DNA from: CADEED01 sp035286365 | GTDB taxonomy: Bacteria; Pseudomonadota; Gammaproteobacteria; Steroidobacterales; Steroidobacteraceae | Direction of reading: 5' to 3' | Assembly (NCBI GenBank): GCA_035286365.1 | Contig: DATHJZ010000069.1 | Span: 14,729 to 78,728, forward strand | DNA length: 64,000 bases | Shown here: in pieces, positions 9,101-18,337 of the stretch | Position numbering within the stretch: position 1 is the first letter of the stretch | How the letters are laid out: every line of letters begins with the position of its first letter | Position numbers and translations under genes: made by a program | The notes under the pieces: model-generated | The model's input: the letters and a program-made list of their open reading frames with translations, nothing else | Told to the model about the DNA's origin: nothing | Databases searched by the model: none

Positions 9101-11293
9101 CGTCCACGAAAACGTGACCGACGTGCTGGCGGTGCCGTCGAATGCCGTGAGTCCGACGGTGTAGTCGCCGGCGGTGGTCGGCGTACCCGTGATGCGACCC
9201 GTGGCCGCGTTGACATCGAGACCGGGCGGCAGCCCGATGGCGCTGAACGTCAGCGCGTTGGCATCGGGATCCGAGGCGGTGATGCCCAAATCCACGGCCG
9301 TGTCGGCGGTGGTCGCCTGGTTGCCGGGATTTGCGAGAGTGGGTGGCGAGTTGACGAACGTGGTCATCGCCTGGCGGCATTGCACGCCGAAATTGTCCAT
9401 CCAGCTGCCCGAGCGCCCGTAGAGCGCGTAGCCGGGATTGCCGGTATCGCAGCGCCATGGACCCTGCGCGGCTCCCGTGTCGGGACCCACGGCGCCGAGG
9501 AATGTGCCGGCACCCGTGAGCTTGCCGCCCGCAGTGAGCGCCCGGCATTCGAAGTCGAGCTGATTGACGTACTGGCTGAAACGGCCACGGAATCCGCTGA
9601 CTGCAGCATTGACCGGGCACATCTTCGAGTAGCTAGTCACGCCGGCGCTGCCCGTGATGCCGCGCGCGACGGGCGAGCCGATCCACTGGCCGCTCTGGTT
9701 CACGCGCACGCACAGGGGAGACACCTGCTGCACGTAGGTCGTGGTCGTGCCGCCGACGCCGACCAGCACCTCGTTCACGTCGCAGGCCAGCGTGAATGGG
9801 CCGCCGCCAGCGCCGCCGGCCACGGGAGTGAAGTCCAGGGCGGGAGGTTCCTGGGTCGTGATGCCCACGCGGATGGTGCGCGCCACGGACGGCACACCCT
9901 GATCGTTCAACACGAACAACAGGTAGTAACCCGGCGGCAGATCGCCGGCGCGCGAAGGCAGCTGCACGTCGAGCAAGGCGCCGTTCGCGCTGAACGGCAA
10001 CTGGATCTGGCGCTGATCCATGTTGACGCTATGCGTGATCGAGCCGGTCTTGATGAACGAAACGCGGCTGATGCCGCCAGCGCCTGCATACCCGACCTGG
10101 AACGTCGCGCCGGGCACGACAGTGTCGGGAGCCGAAATGATCGTCGGGCGCGCGGCGCGCGCGCCGGCGGCGTCGAACAGGTACGGCGGGTAGTAGATCT
10201 CGGCATTGAGGTTCTTCAGCGGGTCCGGCGCGCCGCCGCCGAGGATCAACACGGAGGCATCCGCCAACAGCAGCGCGCCCGAGTGATAGAGACGCGCATT
10301 CACCGCGGACGCGCCTTGCGTCCAGGTGCCGGTCGCCGGGTTCCAGATCTCGGCGATGTTGTTGACGCCCGAGAGCTGGTTCTCGACCACGCTGCCGCCG
10401 GTGCCGAGCACCTTGCCATCCGGTAATACGGTCGCCGAAACCCATTGCCGCTGGGTCGACATCGATTGCGTGGTCGTGACCACGGGCGCGCCGCCATTGA
10501 TGTCGATGGTCAGCGCCGCGCTTGAAGCGCCGCCTATCTGCAGGATGCGGCCCGGCTGATACATCGCCGCACTCGAAGTCCAGCTGGTGGCTCCCGGCAG
10601 CTGGCCGACCGGTGTGAGCAGCCCCGAGCCGCTCGGCGAGACGTAGTACATCTTGCCGCTGGTGTCGAAGCCGAAGACCCGGCCGTCGGGCGCGAGGAAG
10701 TTGCGCGGAAAGTTCGAGGCATATCCGCTGGTGTTCACGTTCGGCAGCAGGCGCAATGCACCGGTGGCGTCGCGGATTTCCGGCAGATCGCCGCCACCGC
10801 TGCCACCCTGGACGTAGATTTCGCCGTTGAGCAGCGTGGTCGAGCTGGAGTACCAACGCGCCCGGTTCATATTGTTGCCGCGGGCCAGCGAGTTGGAAGA
10901 CGGTGTGAAGACGTTGCTGTTGTTGTTGCCGGTATTCGTCGTACCGCCATTGACGTAGTTGTCCCCGCCGGCGATGAAGATATCGCCACTTCCGGCCATC
11001 ACGACCTGCGAACTGCAGAAAATGTCCGTGCCGCTGATGTTGGGGAGCGTGAGGTGTGCGCCCGTGGGACCGGCGCTCGGATCCCAGATGTCATAGATGA
11101 AGAATCCGGTCTGATTGCCGTTGCCATCGGTGCCGTAGGTGAGCACGCGGCCGTCGGGCGTCATCACCGCATGCGCGGCGATCAGCGGCCAGGCGAACGG
11201 CGCCGACCAGGAGCCGCGAACGTTGTCTGCAAGAGTGGTCGACGAAATGGCAAACGCACAGATCGCCGCGACGAGGCGGATACGATTCGACAT
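6116..11293 (-). CDS. Giant secreted copper-radical oxidase / diheme cytochrome fusion protein
   Basis: 1725 residues. Signal peptide at 1-22 (ends TTLA). Residues ~25-345 form a kelch/glyoxal-oxidase-like propeller and ~382-478 a DUF1929 domain. The five residues of a galactose/glyoxal-oxidase copper-radical site are all visible: Cys93 (IFCSS), Tyr148 (RARWYSSST), Tyr336-His337 (ARLYHSG) and His421 (ITHSVNMDQR). A Cys-containing region follows (~485-645), then an Ig-like putative domain (~650-733), a PKD domain (~740-822) and a YVTN-type propeller (~830-1170). Next is a cytochrome-c-peroxidase-like part with two heme sites, C1221ASCH and C1352ASCH, and the family-like TAPYLHDGS. A second Ig-like domain (~1452-1537) and two Fn3 domains (~1541-1635, 1638-1724) end it. 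Predicted: extracellular or periplasmic oxidation of an aldehyde or alcohol with H2O2 formation, and heme-based handling of electrons or peroxide. Substrate unknown. Confidence 0.9.
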   Translation of the reverse strand: MSNRIRLVAAICAFAISSTTLADNVRGSWSAPFAWPLIAAHAVMTPDGRVLTYGTDGNGNQTGFFIYDIWDPSAGPTGAHLTLPNISGTDIFCSSQVVMAGSGDIFIAGGDNYVNGGTTNTGNNNSNVFTPSSNSLARGNNMNRARWYSSSTTLLNGEIYVQGGSGGGDLPEIRDATGALRLLPNVNTSGYASNFPRNFLAPDGRVFGFDTSGKMYYVSPSGSGLLTPVGQLPGATSWTSSAAMYQPGRILQIGGASSAALTIDINGGAPVVTTTQSMSTQRQWVSATVLPDGKVLGTGGSVVENQLSGVNNIAEIWNPATGTWTQGASAVNARLYHSGALLLADASVLILGGGAPDPLKNLNAEIYYPPYLFDAAGARAARPTIISAPDTVVPGATFQVGYAGAGGISRVSFIKTGSITHSVNMDQRQIQLPFSANGALLDVQLPSRAGDLPPGYYLLFVLNDQGVPSVARTIRVGITTQEPPALDFTPVAGGAGGGPFTLACDVNEVLVGVGGTTTTYVQQVSPLCVRVNQSGQWIGSPVARGITGSAGVTSYSKMCPVNAAVSGFRGRFSQYVNQLDFECRALTAGGKLTGAGTFLGAVGPDTGAAQGPWRCDTGNPGYALYGRSGSWMDNFGVQCRQAMTTFVNSPPTLANPGNQATTADTAVDLGITASDPDANALTFSAIGLPPGLDVNAATGRITGTPTTAGDYTVGLTAFDGTASTSVTFSWTITSRPPFELDPLAPTTPRITGESVSYTATVRNGANAQFSWFFDDGTPATPYASSAAVTHTFARPGIYYVTVTATSDGNPAQSQTVTQVIHGPLTANRASNSSNIVFDGNSGGRVWVANQDNNSVSAFSAANNAKLGEIAVGAGPRTLAVAPNGSVWVTNKHAATISVIDPAAMSVTQTLPLPYASQPFGIAFAPTGGFAFVVLEAKGQLLKLDATTGAIVATLAVGKSPRHVSVSSDGTIVYVARFVTPPLPGESTAAVQPGTAGAEVVVVSAASMSLTKTITLAHSDEPDFEIQGSGVPNYLGAVALSPDGLDAWVPSKQDNVLRGSLRNGSNLNFQNTVRAISSRIDLGSGAEDLNARVDLDNASVASAAAFDPFGNYLFVALETSREVALVDVQGRYEVFRFGVGRAPQGLAISNDGKRLYVNNFMDRTVGVFDLSRLLELGESNVVPVATLSAVSTEALSAQVLKGKQFFYDARDTRLARDAYMSCASCHNDGGDDGRTWDLTGMGEGLRNTVNLRGRSVAHGFLHWSGNFDEVQDFEGQIRTLAGGTGLMSDAQFNTGTRASTLGDAKAGVSADLDALAAYVASLSTFAASPHRNANGSLTAAAVAGREVFRAKNCASCHGGVNFTDSAAANLRNVGTIKPASGKRLGGPLTGIDVPTLRDVWATAPYLHDGSAPSIAAAVLAHSGMSLNAADLGNLVAYVEQIGAQEVAAPVPNKMPLLANPGNQTGFTGTAVSLALTASDADGDALIFSATGLPGGLTIGSSTGRITGTPGVAGNYNVTVTVRDALASASQAFTWKLTVRDTAPPTKPGNFSASAASGRPALTWSASTDNVGVAGYILYRSTNGTQGSEVGRTTAGVRQWVDAAFQEKVKYTYSVKAFDAAGNLSPLSAFKSVTASQAPTPVVLSVALSSRKPRLTWTAATDNVAVAGYIIRRSTSGGSGSEIARTSSREWRDTSAVAGKNYTYNVLAYDAAGNVSARSALVTIRSQ

Positions 11294-11568
11294 GGAGAGA
11301 CCCCGAATCTTTTTATTTTCTGGTGGAGGCCTCTTCTTCGAGGCTCAATTTTCACAGAGCCTAACAGAGCCGCGCGCGTGCGCCATCCGCGCCGCGCGGA
11401 ATTCTCGGGGAGACGTGGTGTTGAGCGGCGCCGCGCCATGCCGCGGCAATCCGCGTGTGACGCGGTTTGCAGTTACGTCACGCGCCTGCGCGGTGACGGA
11501 TTGCAATCTGCTGGGTGCAGGGTGAGGAAAATTCGGACCGCCCTGGTTTCCTCGCCGCGCATCTCTTT

Positions 11569-13923
11569 CTAAGGCACAAGCACCAGCGTCGTCACGCTGT
11601 TCGCCGGCATCGAATACTGAAACGCGTTCGTCTGCGTTATGTTGATTGCCGCTCCCGCGACCGGCGCACCGGCCGAGCTCGCGCTGGTCAACGTGTAGAC
11701 CTGCGCGGTGTGGAACTGCACGGTGTGGGTGACGGCGATCCCGGTGGTCTTCGCGGTTGCGTTCTTGTTGATGGCCACGAGCACCATGCGCGCCGGGTTC
11801 GCCGCATCGACGCTGGCGTACACCGATGTCGATGTCATGTCGGTGTTGGTTGCGCGAATGCTGGTATCGCCGAATCTGCCGTTAGTGCCGTTGTAGTTGC
11901 GGAAGGCCTCAAAGCCGCCGTAGATGAAATCGTTGTTCGACTCGAGGCGCCACAGCGTCGCGGCGTACAACCCTTCGCGGCCGAAGATGCCGAGCACGTC
12001 GGCCTGTGCAATAGCGCCGGAGATGTGCATGGCGCCGCCGTAGTTGTATTCGGTGATCGCAAGCTTCGTGCCCGGATAGTTATTCGCAATCTTGTCTTTC
12101 AGCCGCGGCAGCAGGTTGATTCCATTGTTGCCGAGCGAGCTCTGGATCCAGCTGCTCTCGCGATAGGCGGAATCCCAAAGCGAACGCGGCGCGGCGATGC
12201 GCGCGGCGACGACACCTGCATCGTTGGCGTTTTCAGTGATACGGCAGCCGTCCATCGGATTGCTCGCGCAGACGCCGCGCGCTTCCGAATACCAATGCAC
12301 GTCGAGTACGTCGAGCAGACGCCGTCCCGCCGTGGTCCCCGCGGCGGACATCTCCTGCAGGTAGAAATTGAGGAAGTCGCGATTCATGTGATCGGCCGCG
12401 TCCTGGAACCGCACGTACCCCTGCCAGCCATAGCTCACCGGCCCCAGGATCTGCACCGCGTCATTCACGTCTTTGGCGGCATTGGCGTATTCAACGGTGC
12501 GCTGAATCATTTCCGCGTAGGTGGCCGTGGTGCCCGCCTGTGTCGCCGGGTTGGCGTCCCCGCGCAGTCGCGCGTGCGTGTGCTGCCACAGATCGGGTTC
12601 GTTATCGAGGTTCACCATGATCGGCGTGTCCGTGCTGGCGAACGCGCCCGGATAGGTCTGGTCGAGGAAGTTGAGGTATTCGTCCTGGTAGACGAACGCA
12701 TCGGTGGTATTCGGCGTCAACGTGAACGCCGACGGCTTCTTCGCCACGCTCTGGCGGAAGCGCGTCGTGAGATAGTTAGGCGTGTTGGCCACGTCACCGC
12801 CGCCATTGTGATCGGCGGAGACATACCCGATGAGCGGCATGGTCACGATCATGCCGGCGCCCGCGCCGCGCGCGTCCTCGAGCCCCTTCTTCACCGCGCC
12901 ATTTGGCGCCGTCCCGCCGCCGAGGAAGTTGTCGTTCTGATTGACGAAATCCGCGCCGGCGTTGCTGTCGTTCGTCTCCCAGTTGTACGCCGTCATGCGG
13001 TTGCCGCCCGAGCGCGACAACGTGAGATTCTTCGGCCGACCCGCCGGATCCCAGCCGTTCATGCCGTAGATGAAGCGCGAGATCGCATGCACGTCCTGCG
13101 TGCTGTCCACCGCGAAGGTCACATCGCTCGCGGGTGGCGTTGACGGCGGGATCACGGCGCCAGTCGCCGCGACCGTGAAATTGGCGCTGTTGACCGCGTT
13201 CACGCCGGTCGCGGTGAACTGCAGTTGATAGTCGGATCCGGCGAGATTGATAGCCAGGTTCGTAAATGTGGCGACGCCGGCCACCGCGGTCGCGGTCGTC
13301 GTCCCACCAAGCACCACCCCCGCGGCGCCGGTGCCCGCAACGATTGATGCGCTCACAACGGTGGTGTTGTCGGTGGCATCGAGCACCGCATTCCTGCGCA
13401 CGTTCACGACGGGCTGCGTGCCGAGCGCGGCCGCCGGCACCGCGCCCGCGGGCTGCGTGGCGATCGCCAGAGTGCGTATCACGGGTGACGTCATGGAGAA
13501 CGCGGCGCTCGTCGCCTCCGTGATCCCGGGCGCAGTGAACCGCAGTTGATAGTCTCCGCCGGCGAGATCCACACCGAGATTGGTAAACGTGGCGACACCC
13601 GCCACGGCGGTCGCGGTCGCGGTTCCAACCAGCATCGCCCCGAAGGTACCGGTGCCCGCAACGATCGACGCCGTGACGACGCTCGAGTTGTCGGTGGTGT
13701 CGGTCGCGCCATTCGCCCGCACATTCACGACGGGCTGCGTGACAAACACATTGCCCACCAACTGCCCGGCGGGTTGCGTCGCGACGAACAGGGATTTCTG
13801 GACTGGCGGTGGCGGGTTGACACCGCCGCTACTGCCGCCTCCTCCACCACCGCCGCCGCCGCAGGAAGCCAATGCCAGCAACGCAGTAAACATCGCCAAA
13901 CGCAGACCGGAGAATGAACGCAT
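11569..13923 (-). CDS. Glycoside hydrolase family 44 lipoprotein (endoglucanase/xyloglucanase type)
   Basis: 784 residues from ATG 13923, preceded by AAGGGGG at good spacing; an ATG eight codons upstream lacks a site and spoils the signal. The signal peptide ends in a lipobox (LAS-C21) followed by nine Gly and a Pro-rich linker. Two tandem ~105-residue beta repeats (about 43-146 and 149-253) share runs such as TATAVAGVATFTNL. The catalytic GH44 domain (from ~267) has the acid/base Glu442 in VNLDNEPDLWQHTH and the nucleophile Glu625 in LAITEYNYGG, plus the conserved start ISRFIYGMNGW. A C-terminal beta sandwich closes it. GH44 enzymes cut beta-1,4-glucan or xyloglucan chains; substrate specificity cannot be read from sequence alone. 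The lipid anchor suggests outer-membrane display. Confidence 0.92.
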   Translation of the reverse strand: MRSFSGLRLAMFTALLALASCGGGGGGGGGSSGGVNPPPPVQKSLFVATQPAGQLVGNVFVTQPVVNVRANGATDTTDNSSVVTASIVAGTGTFGAMLVGTATATAVAGVATFTNLGVDLAGGDYQLRFTAPGITEATSAAFSMTSPVIRTLAIATQPAGAVPAAALGTQPVVNVRRNAVLDATDNTTVVSASIVAGTGAAGVVLGGTTTATAVAGVATFTNLAINLAGSDYQLQFTATGVNAVNSANFTVAATGAVIPPSTPPASDVTFAVDSTQDVHAISRFIYGMNGWDPAGRPKNLTLSRSGGNRMTAYNWETNDSNAGADFVNQNDNFLGGGTAPNGAVKKGLEDARGAGAGMIVTMPLIGYVSADHNGGGDVANTPNYLTTRFRQSVAKKPSAFTLTPNTTDAFVYQDEYLNFLDQTYPGAFASTDTPIMVNLDNEPDLWQHTHARLRGDANPATQAGTTATYAEMIQRTVEYANAAKDVNDAVQILGPVSYGWQGYVRFQDAADHMNRDFLNFYLQEMSAAGTTAGRRLLDVLDVHWYSEARGVCASNPMDGCRITENANDAGVVAARIAAPRSLWDSAYRESSWIQSSLGNNGINLLPRLKDKIANNYPGTKLAITEYNYGGAMHISGAIAQADVLGIFGREGLYAATLWRLESNNDFIYGGFEAFRNYNGTNGRFGDTSIRATNTDMTSTSVYASVDAANPARMVLVAINKNATAKTTGIAVTHTVQFHTAQVYTLTSASSAGAPVAGAAINITQTNAFQYSMPANSVTTLVLVP

Positions 13924-14093
13924 GCAACCCCCTTGCAGAGGCGCCAACCATAACTGCGCGCACGCGCAAAAGCAGTCGAATTTGTCAGTCGCGCACGAAA
14001 CGTGCCGCGTTTAGAGGCTGATTTTTATTGGCGAAAGCCCGGGCGGGTAGTGTCCGCGAGCCAGCGAGCCGTCGCGCGCGCCGACGCGCCGAA

Positions 14094-15956
14094 TCACCGG
14101 TAGCCGCGCGCCTGCAACGTGAACAGTTTCGCGTAGATACCGTCGTCCTTCATCAACGCATCGTGATTGCCCCGCTCGACGATGCGACCTCCGTCGAGCA
14201 CCACGATCTGATCGGCCATGCGCACGGTCGAGAAACGATGCGAGATGACGATCGCGATGCGCTTGCCCATCAGCGAACGGAAGTGCTCGAACACTTCGGC
14301 TTCGGCGGCCGCATCCATCGCCGCGGTCGGCTCGTCGAGCACGAGAATGTCGGCGTCGTGGCGCATGAAGGCCCGCGACAGCGCAATCTTCTGCCACTGT
14401 CCGCCGGATAGTTCGCGGCCGTCCTTGAACCACTTGCCGAGCTGCGTTTCGTATTTCGCCGGCATCTCGTTGATGAACGGCGCGGCCTTGCCCGCTGCGG
14501 CGGCCTCGGTCCAGCGTTCGCGATTCTCGAATTCGCGCACGTCGCCCGCGCCGATGTTCTCGCCCACCATGAGCTGGTAGCGCACGAAATCCTGGAAGAT
14601 CACGCCGACGCGCCGGCGCAGGATGACCGGGTCCCATTCCTGCAGGTCGCGGCCGTCGAGCAGCACGCGGCCATAAGTAGGCTTGTAGAGCCGCGTCAGT
14701 AGTTTGATCAACGTGGTCTTGCCCGAGCCGTTCTCGCCGACCAGCGCGAGAGACTCGCCGCGCTTGATCTGCAGGTTGATACCGGTGATCGCCACCTTGT
14801 CGGAGCCGGGATAACGGAACTCGACGTCCTCGAACTGCACACCGGCTTCGGGGTCGGGGCCACTCACCGCCGTCCCCGTCATTTCGTCGACGGGCTGCTC
14901 CAGATATTCGTACAAGGTCGACAGATACAGGTTGTCTTCGTACATGCCGCCGATGGCGCCGAGGCTTGCGGTCACCGCGGCCTGGCCCTGGCGGAACAGC
15001 ATGATGTACATCGTCATGTCGCCGAGCGTGATCGTGCCGCGCACGGCTTCGACTGCGCACCACGCGTACGCGGCGTACAGCGAGGCGATGCTGACCAGCG
15101 TGAACGTAAAGCCCCACACGTCGCGGCGGATGGTGAGATTGCGGTCCTTCTGATAGAGGCCTTCGTATATTGCAACGTACCGGCCTAACAACAGCCGGCC
15201 GAGGTCGAAGAGCTTGACCTCCTTGGCGTGATCTTCGCGCGCCAGCGCGGTTTCCAGATACGTCTGCATGCGCGTCTCGGGAGCGCGCCAGCGGAACAGC
15301 CGGAAAGCATCGCCGGAGAACTTGGTTTCCGCGAAAAAGGCGGGCAGACCGCCGAAGATCAACACGACCACGGCCCAGGGCGAGAAATTCGCGAGCAACA
15401 CCGAGAAGCTCGCGATGGCGATGGCGTTCTGCAGCAGGCCCGAAGTGCGCGTCACCAGCGACAGCGGGCGGCTCGATGCTTCGCGCCGTGCGCGCGTGAG
15501 CTTGTCGTAAAACTCGGAATCTTCGAAATGTATGAGCTCGAGCGTGAGCGCCTTCTCGAGGATCATCACGTTCACGCGATGGGCCAGCTTGGCCTTGAGC
15601 AGCGAGGTGCACATCGTGATGCCGCGATGGCAGGCGGTGATGAACACCAGGATCACCGCCTCCGCCATGACCCACCAGAGCGCCGGCATGATGTCGACGT
15701 CGCCCGTGACAGCGTGATTGCGGGTGGCCGCGAGGACGCTGTCGACGATGCGCGCGCCCACCCAGGCGACGCCCGAGGGCAAGGCGCCAGCCAGCACGGT
15801 GAAAAAGCCGAGCAGGATGGCGAGTTTGCGGCTCGTGGCCCAGACCAGATCGAGCGCGCGCTTGCTGTACTTGAACACGCCGAAGAACTGGCGTGGAGAG
15901 TTCAGGGCTTCGCCGTGGATATCGGTTTGTTTGGCTTTTCGGGGCGTGTCGACCAT
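14094..15956 (-). CDS. ABC exporter, fused membrane and ATPase domains (NisT-like)
   Basis: 620 residues. Five or six membrane helices lie in residues ~45-340; the ATPase follows with Walker A GENGSGKTT (407-415), signature LSGGQ (516-520) and Walker B ILVLDEP (537-543), and a switch His in VISHRFST. The stretch HFEDSEFYDKLTRARREA in the coupling region resembles lanthipeptide-type exporters such as NisT/SpaT. No peptidase domain is present. It probably works as a homodimer exporting a lipid, peptide or drug; the cargo is not known. It starts 15 bases after the tiny ORF 15972-16091 and has no strong ribosome site of its own, which suggests coupling to that ORF. Confidence 0.9.
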   Translation of the reverse strand: MVDTPRKAKQTDIHGEALNSPRQFFGVFKYSKRALDLVWATSRKLAILLGFFTVLAGALPSGVAWVGARIVDSVLAATRNHAVTGDVDIMPALWWVMAEAVILVFITACHRGITMCTSLLKAKLAHRVNVMILEKALTLELIHFEDSEFYDKLTRARREASSRPLSLVTRTSGLLQNAIAIASFSVLLANFSPWAVVVLIFGGLPAFFAETKFSGDAFRLFRWRAPETRMQTYLETALAREDHAKEVKLFDLGRLLLGRYVAIYEGLYQKDRNLTIRRDVWGFTFTLVSIASLYAAYAWCAVEAVRGTITLGDMTMYIMLFRQGQAAVTASLGAIGGMYEDNLYLSTLYEYLEQPVDEMTGTAVSGPDPEAGVQFEDVEFRYPGSDKVAITGINLQIKRGESLALVGENGSGKTTLIKLLTRLYKPTYGRVLLDGRDLQEWDPVILRRRVGVIFQDFVRYQLMVGENIGAGDVREFENRERWTEAAAAGKAAPFINEMPAKYETQLGKWFKDGRELSGGQWQKIALSRAFMRHDADILVLDEPTAAMDAAAEAEVFEHFRSLMGKRIAIVISHRFSTVRMADQIVVLDGGRIVERGNHDALMKDDGIYAKLFTLQARGYR

Positions 15957-15971
15957 GTCTGCACGCGAAGG

Positions 15972-16091
15972 TTACCGTGAATCGCGAGGTGTGTGCGTCA
16001 TCGTCCGGCGACAGTTGGCGAAGATTTTCCGCCGTCCGAGGGACATGAGGGCCGGTGCCCAGATTCCGCGTGGGACCGTTTCCAGTTTCAT
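15972..16091 (-). CDS. Candidate 39-residue small ORF before the ABC exporter
   Basis: Reads MKLETVPRGIWAP..., basic (many Arg/Lys), with one Cys and no clear membrane helix. Its start overlaps the stop of the next small ORF by ATGA (16088-16091) and its stop is 15 bases before the exporter start. Nothing in it is recognised. It could be a leader or export substrate of the exporter, a regulatory upstream ORF, or a remnant of a longer gene broken by frameshift. Codon use is too short to judge. Confidence 0.3.
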   Translation of the reverse strand: MKLETVPRGIWAPALMSLGRRKIFANCRRTMTHTPRDSR

Positions 16092-16168
16092 GACGCCGTA
16101 CTCCTGCGCGCAACGCCGGACCCGCCTGTGATAGCAAGCACCACGCCGCTCAAGACTATTGCTTTCAT
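16088..16168 (-). CDS. Candidate 26-residue hydrophobic small ORF with strong ribosome site
   Basis: MKAIVLSGVVLAITGGSGVARR... begins six bases after GGGGAGGA-type sequence, the best ribosome site in this region. The first 16 residues look like a signal peptide core. It overlaps the following 39-residue ORF by ATGA. It may be a real small secreted peptide, a leader for coupled translation, or the start of a gene broken by frameshift. Function unknown. Confidence 0.3.
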   Translation of the reverse strand: MKAIVLSGVVLAITGGSGVARRSTAS

Positions 16169-16302
16169 GAGTCCTCCCCGGCCGGCGCATTGAATGCCGT
16201 CGCCTGCCCCCAAGCAAGGCTTAACCCGGAATCAGATATCGTCGTCTCTCTACCCATATGGGGTCATTGAGAAGCGCCCGCTCTACCGATAACGTAGCGC
16301 TC

Positions 16303-17222
<920 letters not shown>

Positions 17223-17226
<4 letters not shown>

Positions 17227-17984
17227 ATCTGCATGCCGTCCAGGCCATCTACAAGTTCGAGCTGTCGCGCACCTGGCGCACCTTGTTCCAGAGCATCGCC
17301 ACGCCGGTCATCACCACTTCGCTGTATTTCGTGGTGTTCGGCTCGGCCATCGGTTCGCGCATGATGAGCATCGACGGCGTGAGCTACGGCGCGTACATCG
17401 TGCCCGGCCTCATCATGCTGACCGTGCTCATGGAGAGCGTGTCGAACGCCTCCTTCGGCATCTACATGCCGAAGTTCGCCGGCACCATCTACGAGTTGCT
17501 GTCTGCGCCCGTGTCGATCACCGAGACGTTGTTAGGCTACGTGGGTGCCGCCGCGACCAAGTCGGTGATCCTCGGCACCATCATCCTGATCACCGCCCGC
17601 CTGTTCGTGCCGTTCGAGATCCTGCATCCGTTCTGGATGATCGCGTTCCTCGTGCTGACGTCGGTCACTTTCTCGCTGCTCGGCTTCCTGATCGGCATCT
17701 GGGCCGACAGCTGGGAGAAGATCCAGATCGTGCCGATGATGGTAGTCACACCGCTCACGTTTCTCGGCGGCAGTTTCTATTCCATCTCGATGCTGCCGCC
17801 GCTGTGGCAGAAGATCACGCTGTTCAATCCCGTGGTCTATCTAGTCAACGGTTTCCGCTGGAGCTTCTACGGCGTGTCCGACGTGAAGGTCGGCTTGAGT
17901 GTCGGCATGACGCTCGGTTTCATGTTCCTGTGCCTCGCCGTGATCCACTGGATGTTCCGCACGGGATATAAGCTGAAGAACTAG
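17223..17984 (+). CDS. yadH: ABC-2 type transporter permease, YadH type
   Basis: 253 residues with six membrane helices. It carries the family features VPGLIMLTVLMESVSNASFG, LSAPVSITETLLGYVG, VVTPLTFLGGSFYSISMLPPLW and NPVVYLVNGFRWSFYG, which follow E. coli YadH closely. Start ATG 17223 overlaps the stop of the ATPase gene. It supplies the membrane channel for the YadG-type ATPase. Confidence 0.93.
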
Positions 17985-18007
17985 TGTGTGCGCTTGCGCG
18001 CGCGTGA

Positions 18008-18199
18008 GCGTATGGATTCACGAGGCTTTGCGACGCCCGGAGCGGGCGCCCTTCGGGGTCCCAGCGGCGCTCGGGCCGAGTGCGAACATTAGTCAGCGCA
18101 CGGCGAGACACAATGATTCGTGAGAATCACTCGACTCGGCTGATCCTCGCGCCGCTGGCGCCCGCTACGGGCGTCGCAAAGCCTCGTGAATCCATACGC
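18008..18199. repeat. Hairpin element A: 121-bp core inside a unique 32-43-bp stem
   Basis: Outer arms 18008-18039 and 18168-18199 are a perfect 32-bp inverted repeat; with one mismatch the stem continues to 18050/18157 (43 bp), and 18063-18070/18149-18156 adds an inner stem. The core 18043-18163 recurs, inverted, at 18377-18497 with only 5 differences in 121 positions by my count. The outer arms share nothing with those of element B. No ORF of note is inside. Confidence 0.9.
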
Positions 18200-18337
18200 T
18201 ACGCGTCCCCACCCGCACCGCACTCCTTCTCGTCGCCGAGACCCTGACCGCGGTTCGTTGGCTCTCTATCTTTTGAGCTCTCAGCGCAAGGACACCCGAC
18301 CGGAGAGGTCCAGCGCGATTGTGGCGCAGGCGCGCGC

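Noticed and set aside
8243..10426. Long open frame (727 codons) on the plus strand
   Set aside because: Antisense to the copper-radical-oxidase/cytochrome gene; Arg/Ala/Gly-rich without domain pattern, typical mirror frame in high-G+C DNA.
11515..13143. Plus-strand frame of 542 codons
   Set aside because: Antisense to the GH44 lipoprotein, which has signal peptide and both catalytic Glu.
14011..16137. Open frame of 708 codons overlapping the ABC exporter on the same strand
   Set aside because: Shifted frame of a gene with clear Walker and signature motifs; composition is Arg/His-rich and without structure.
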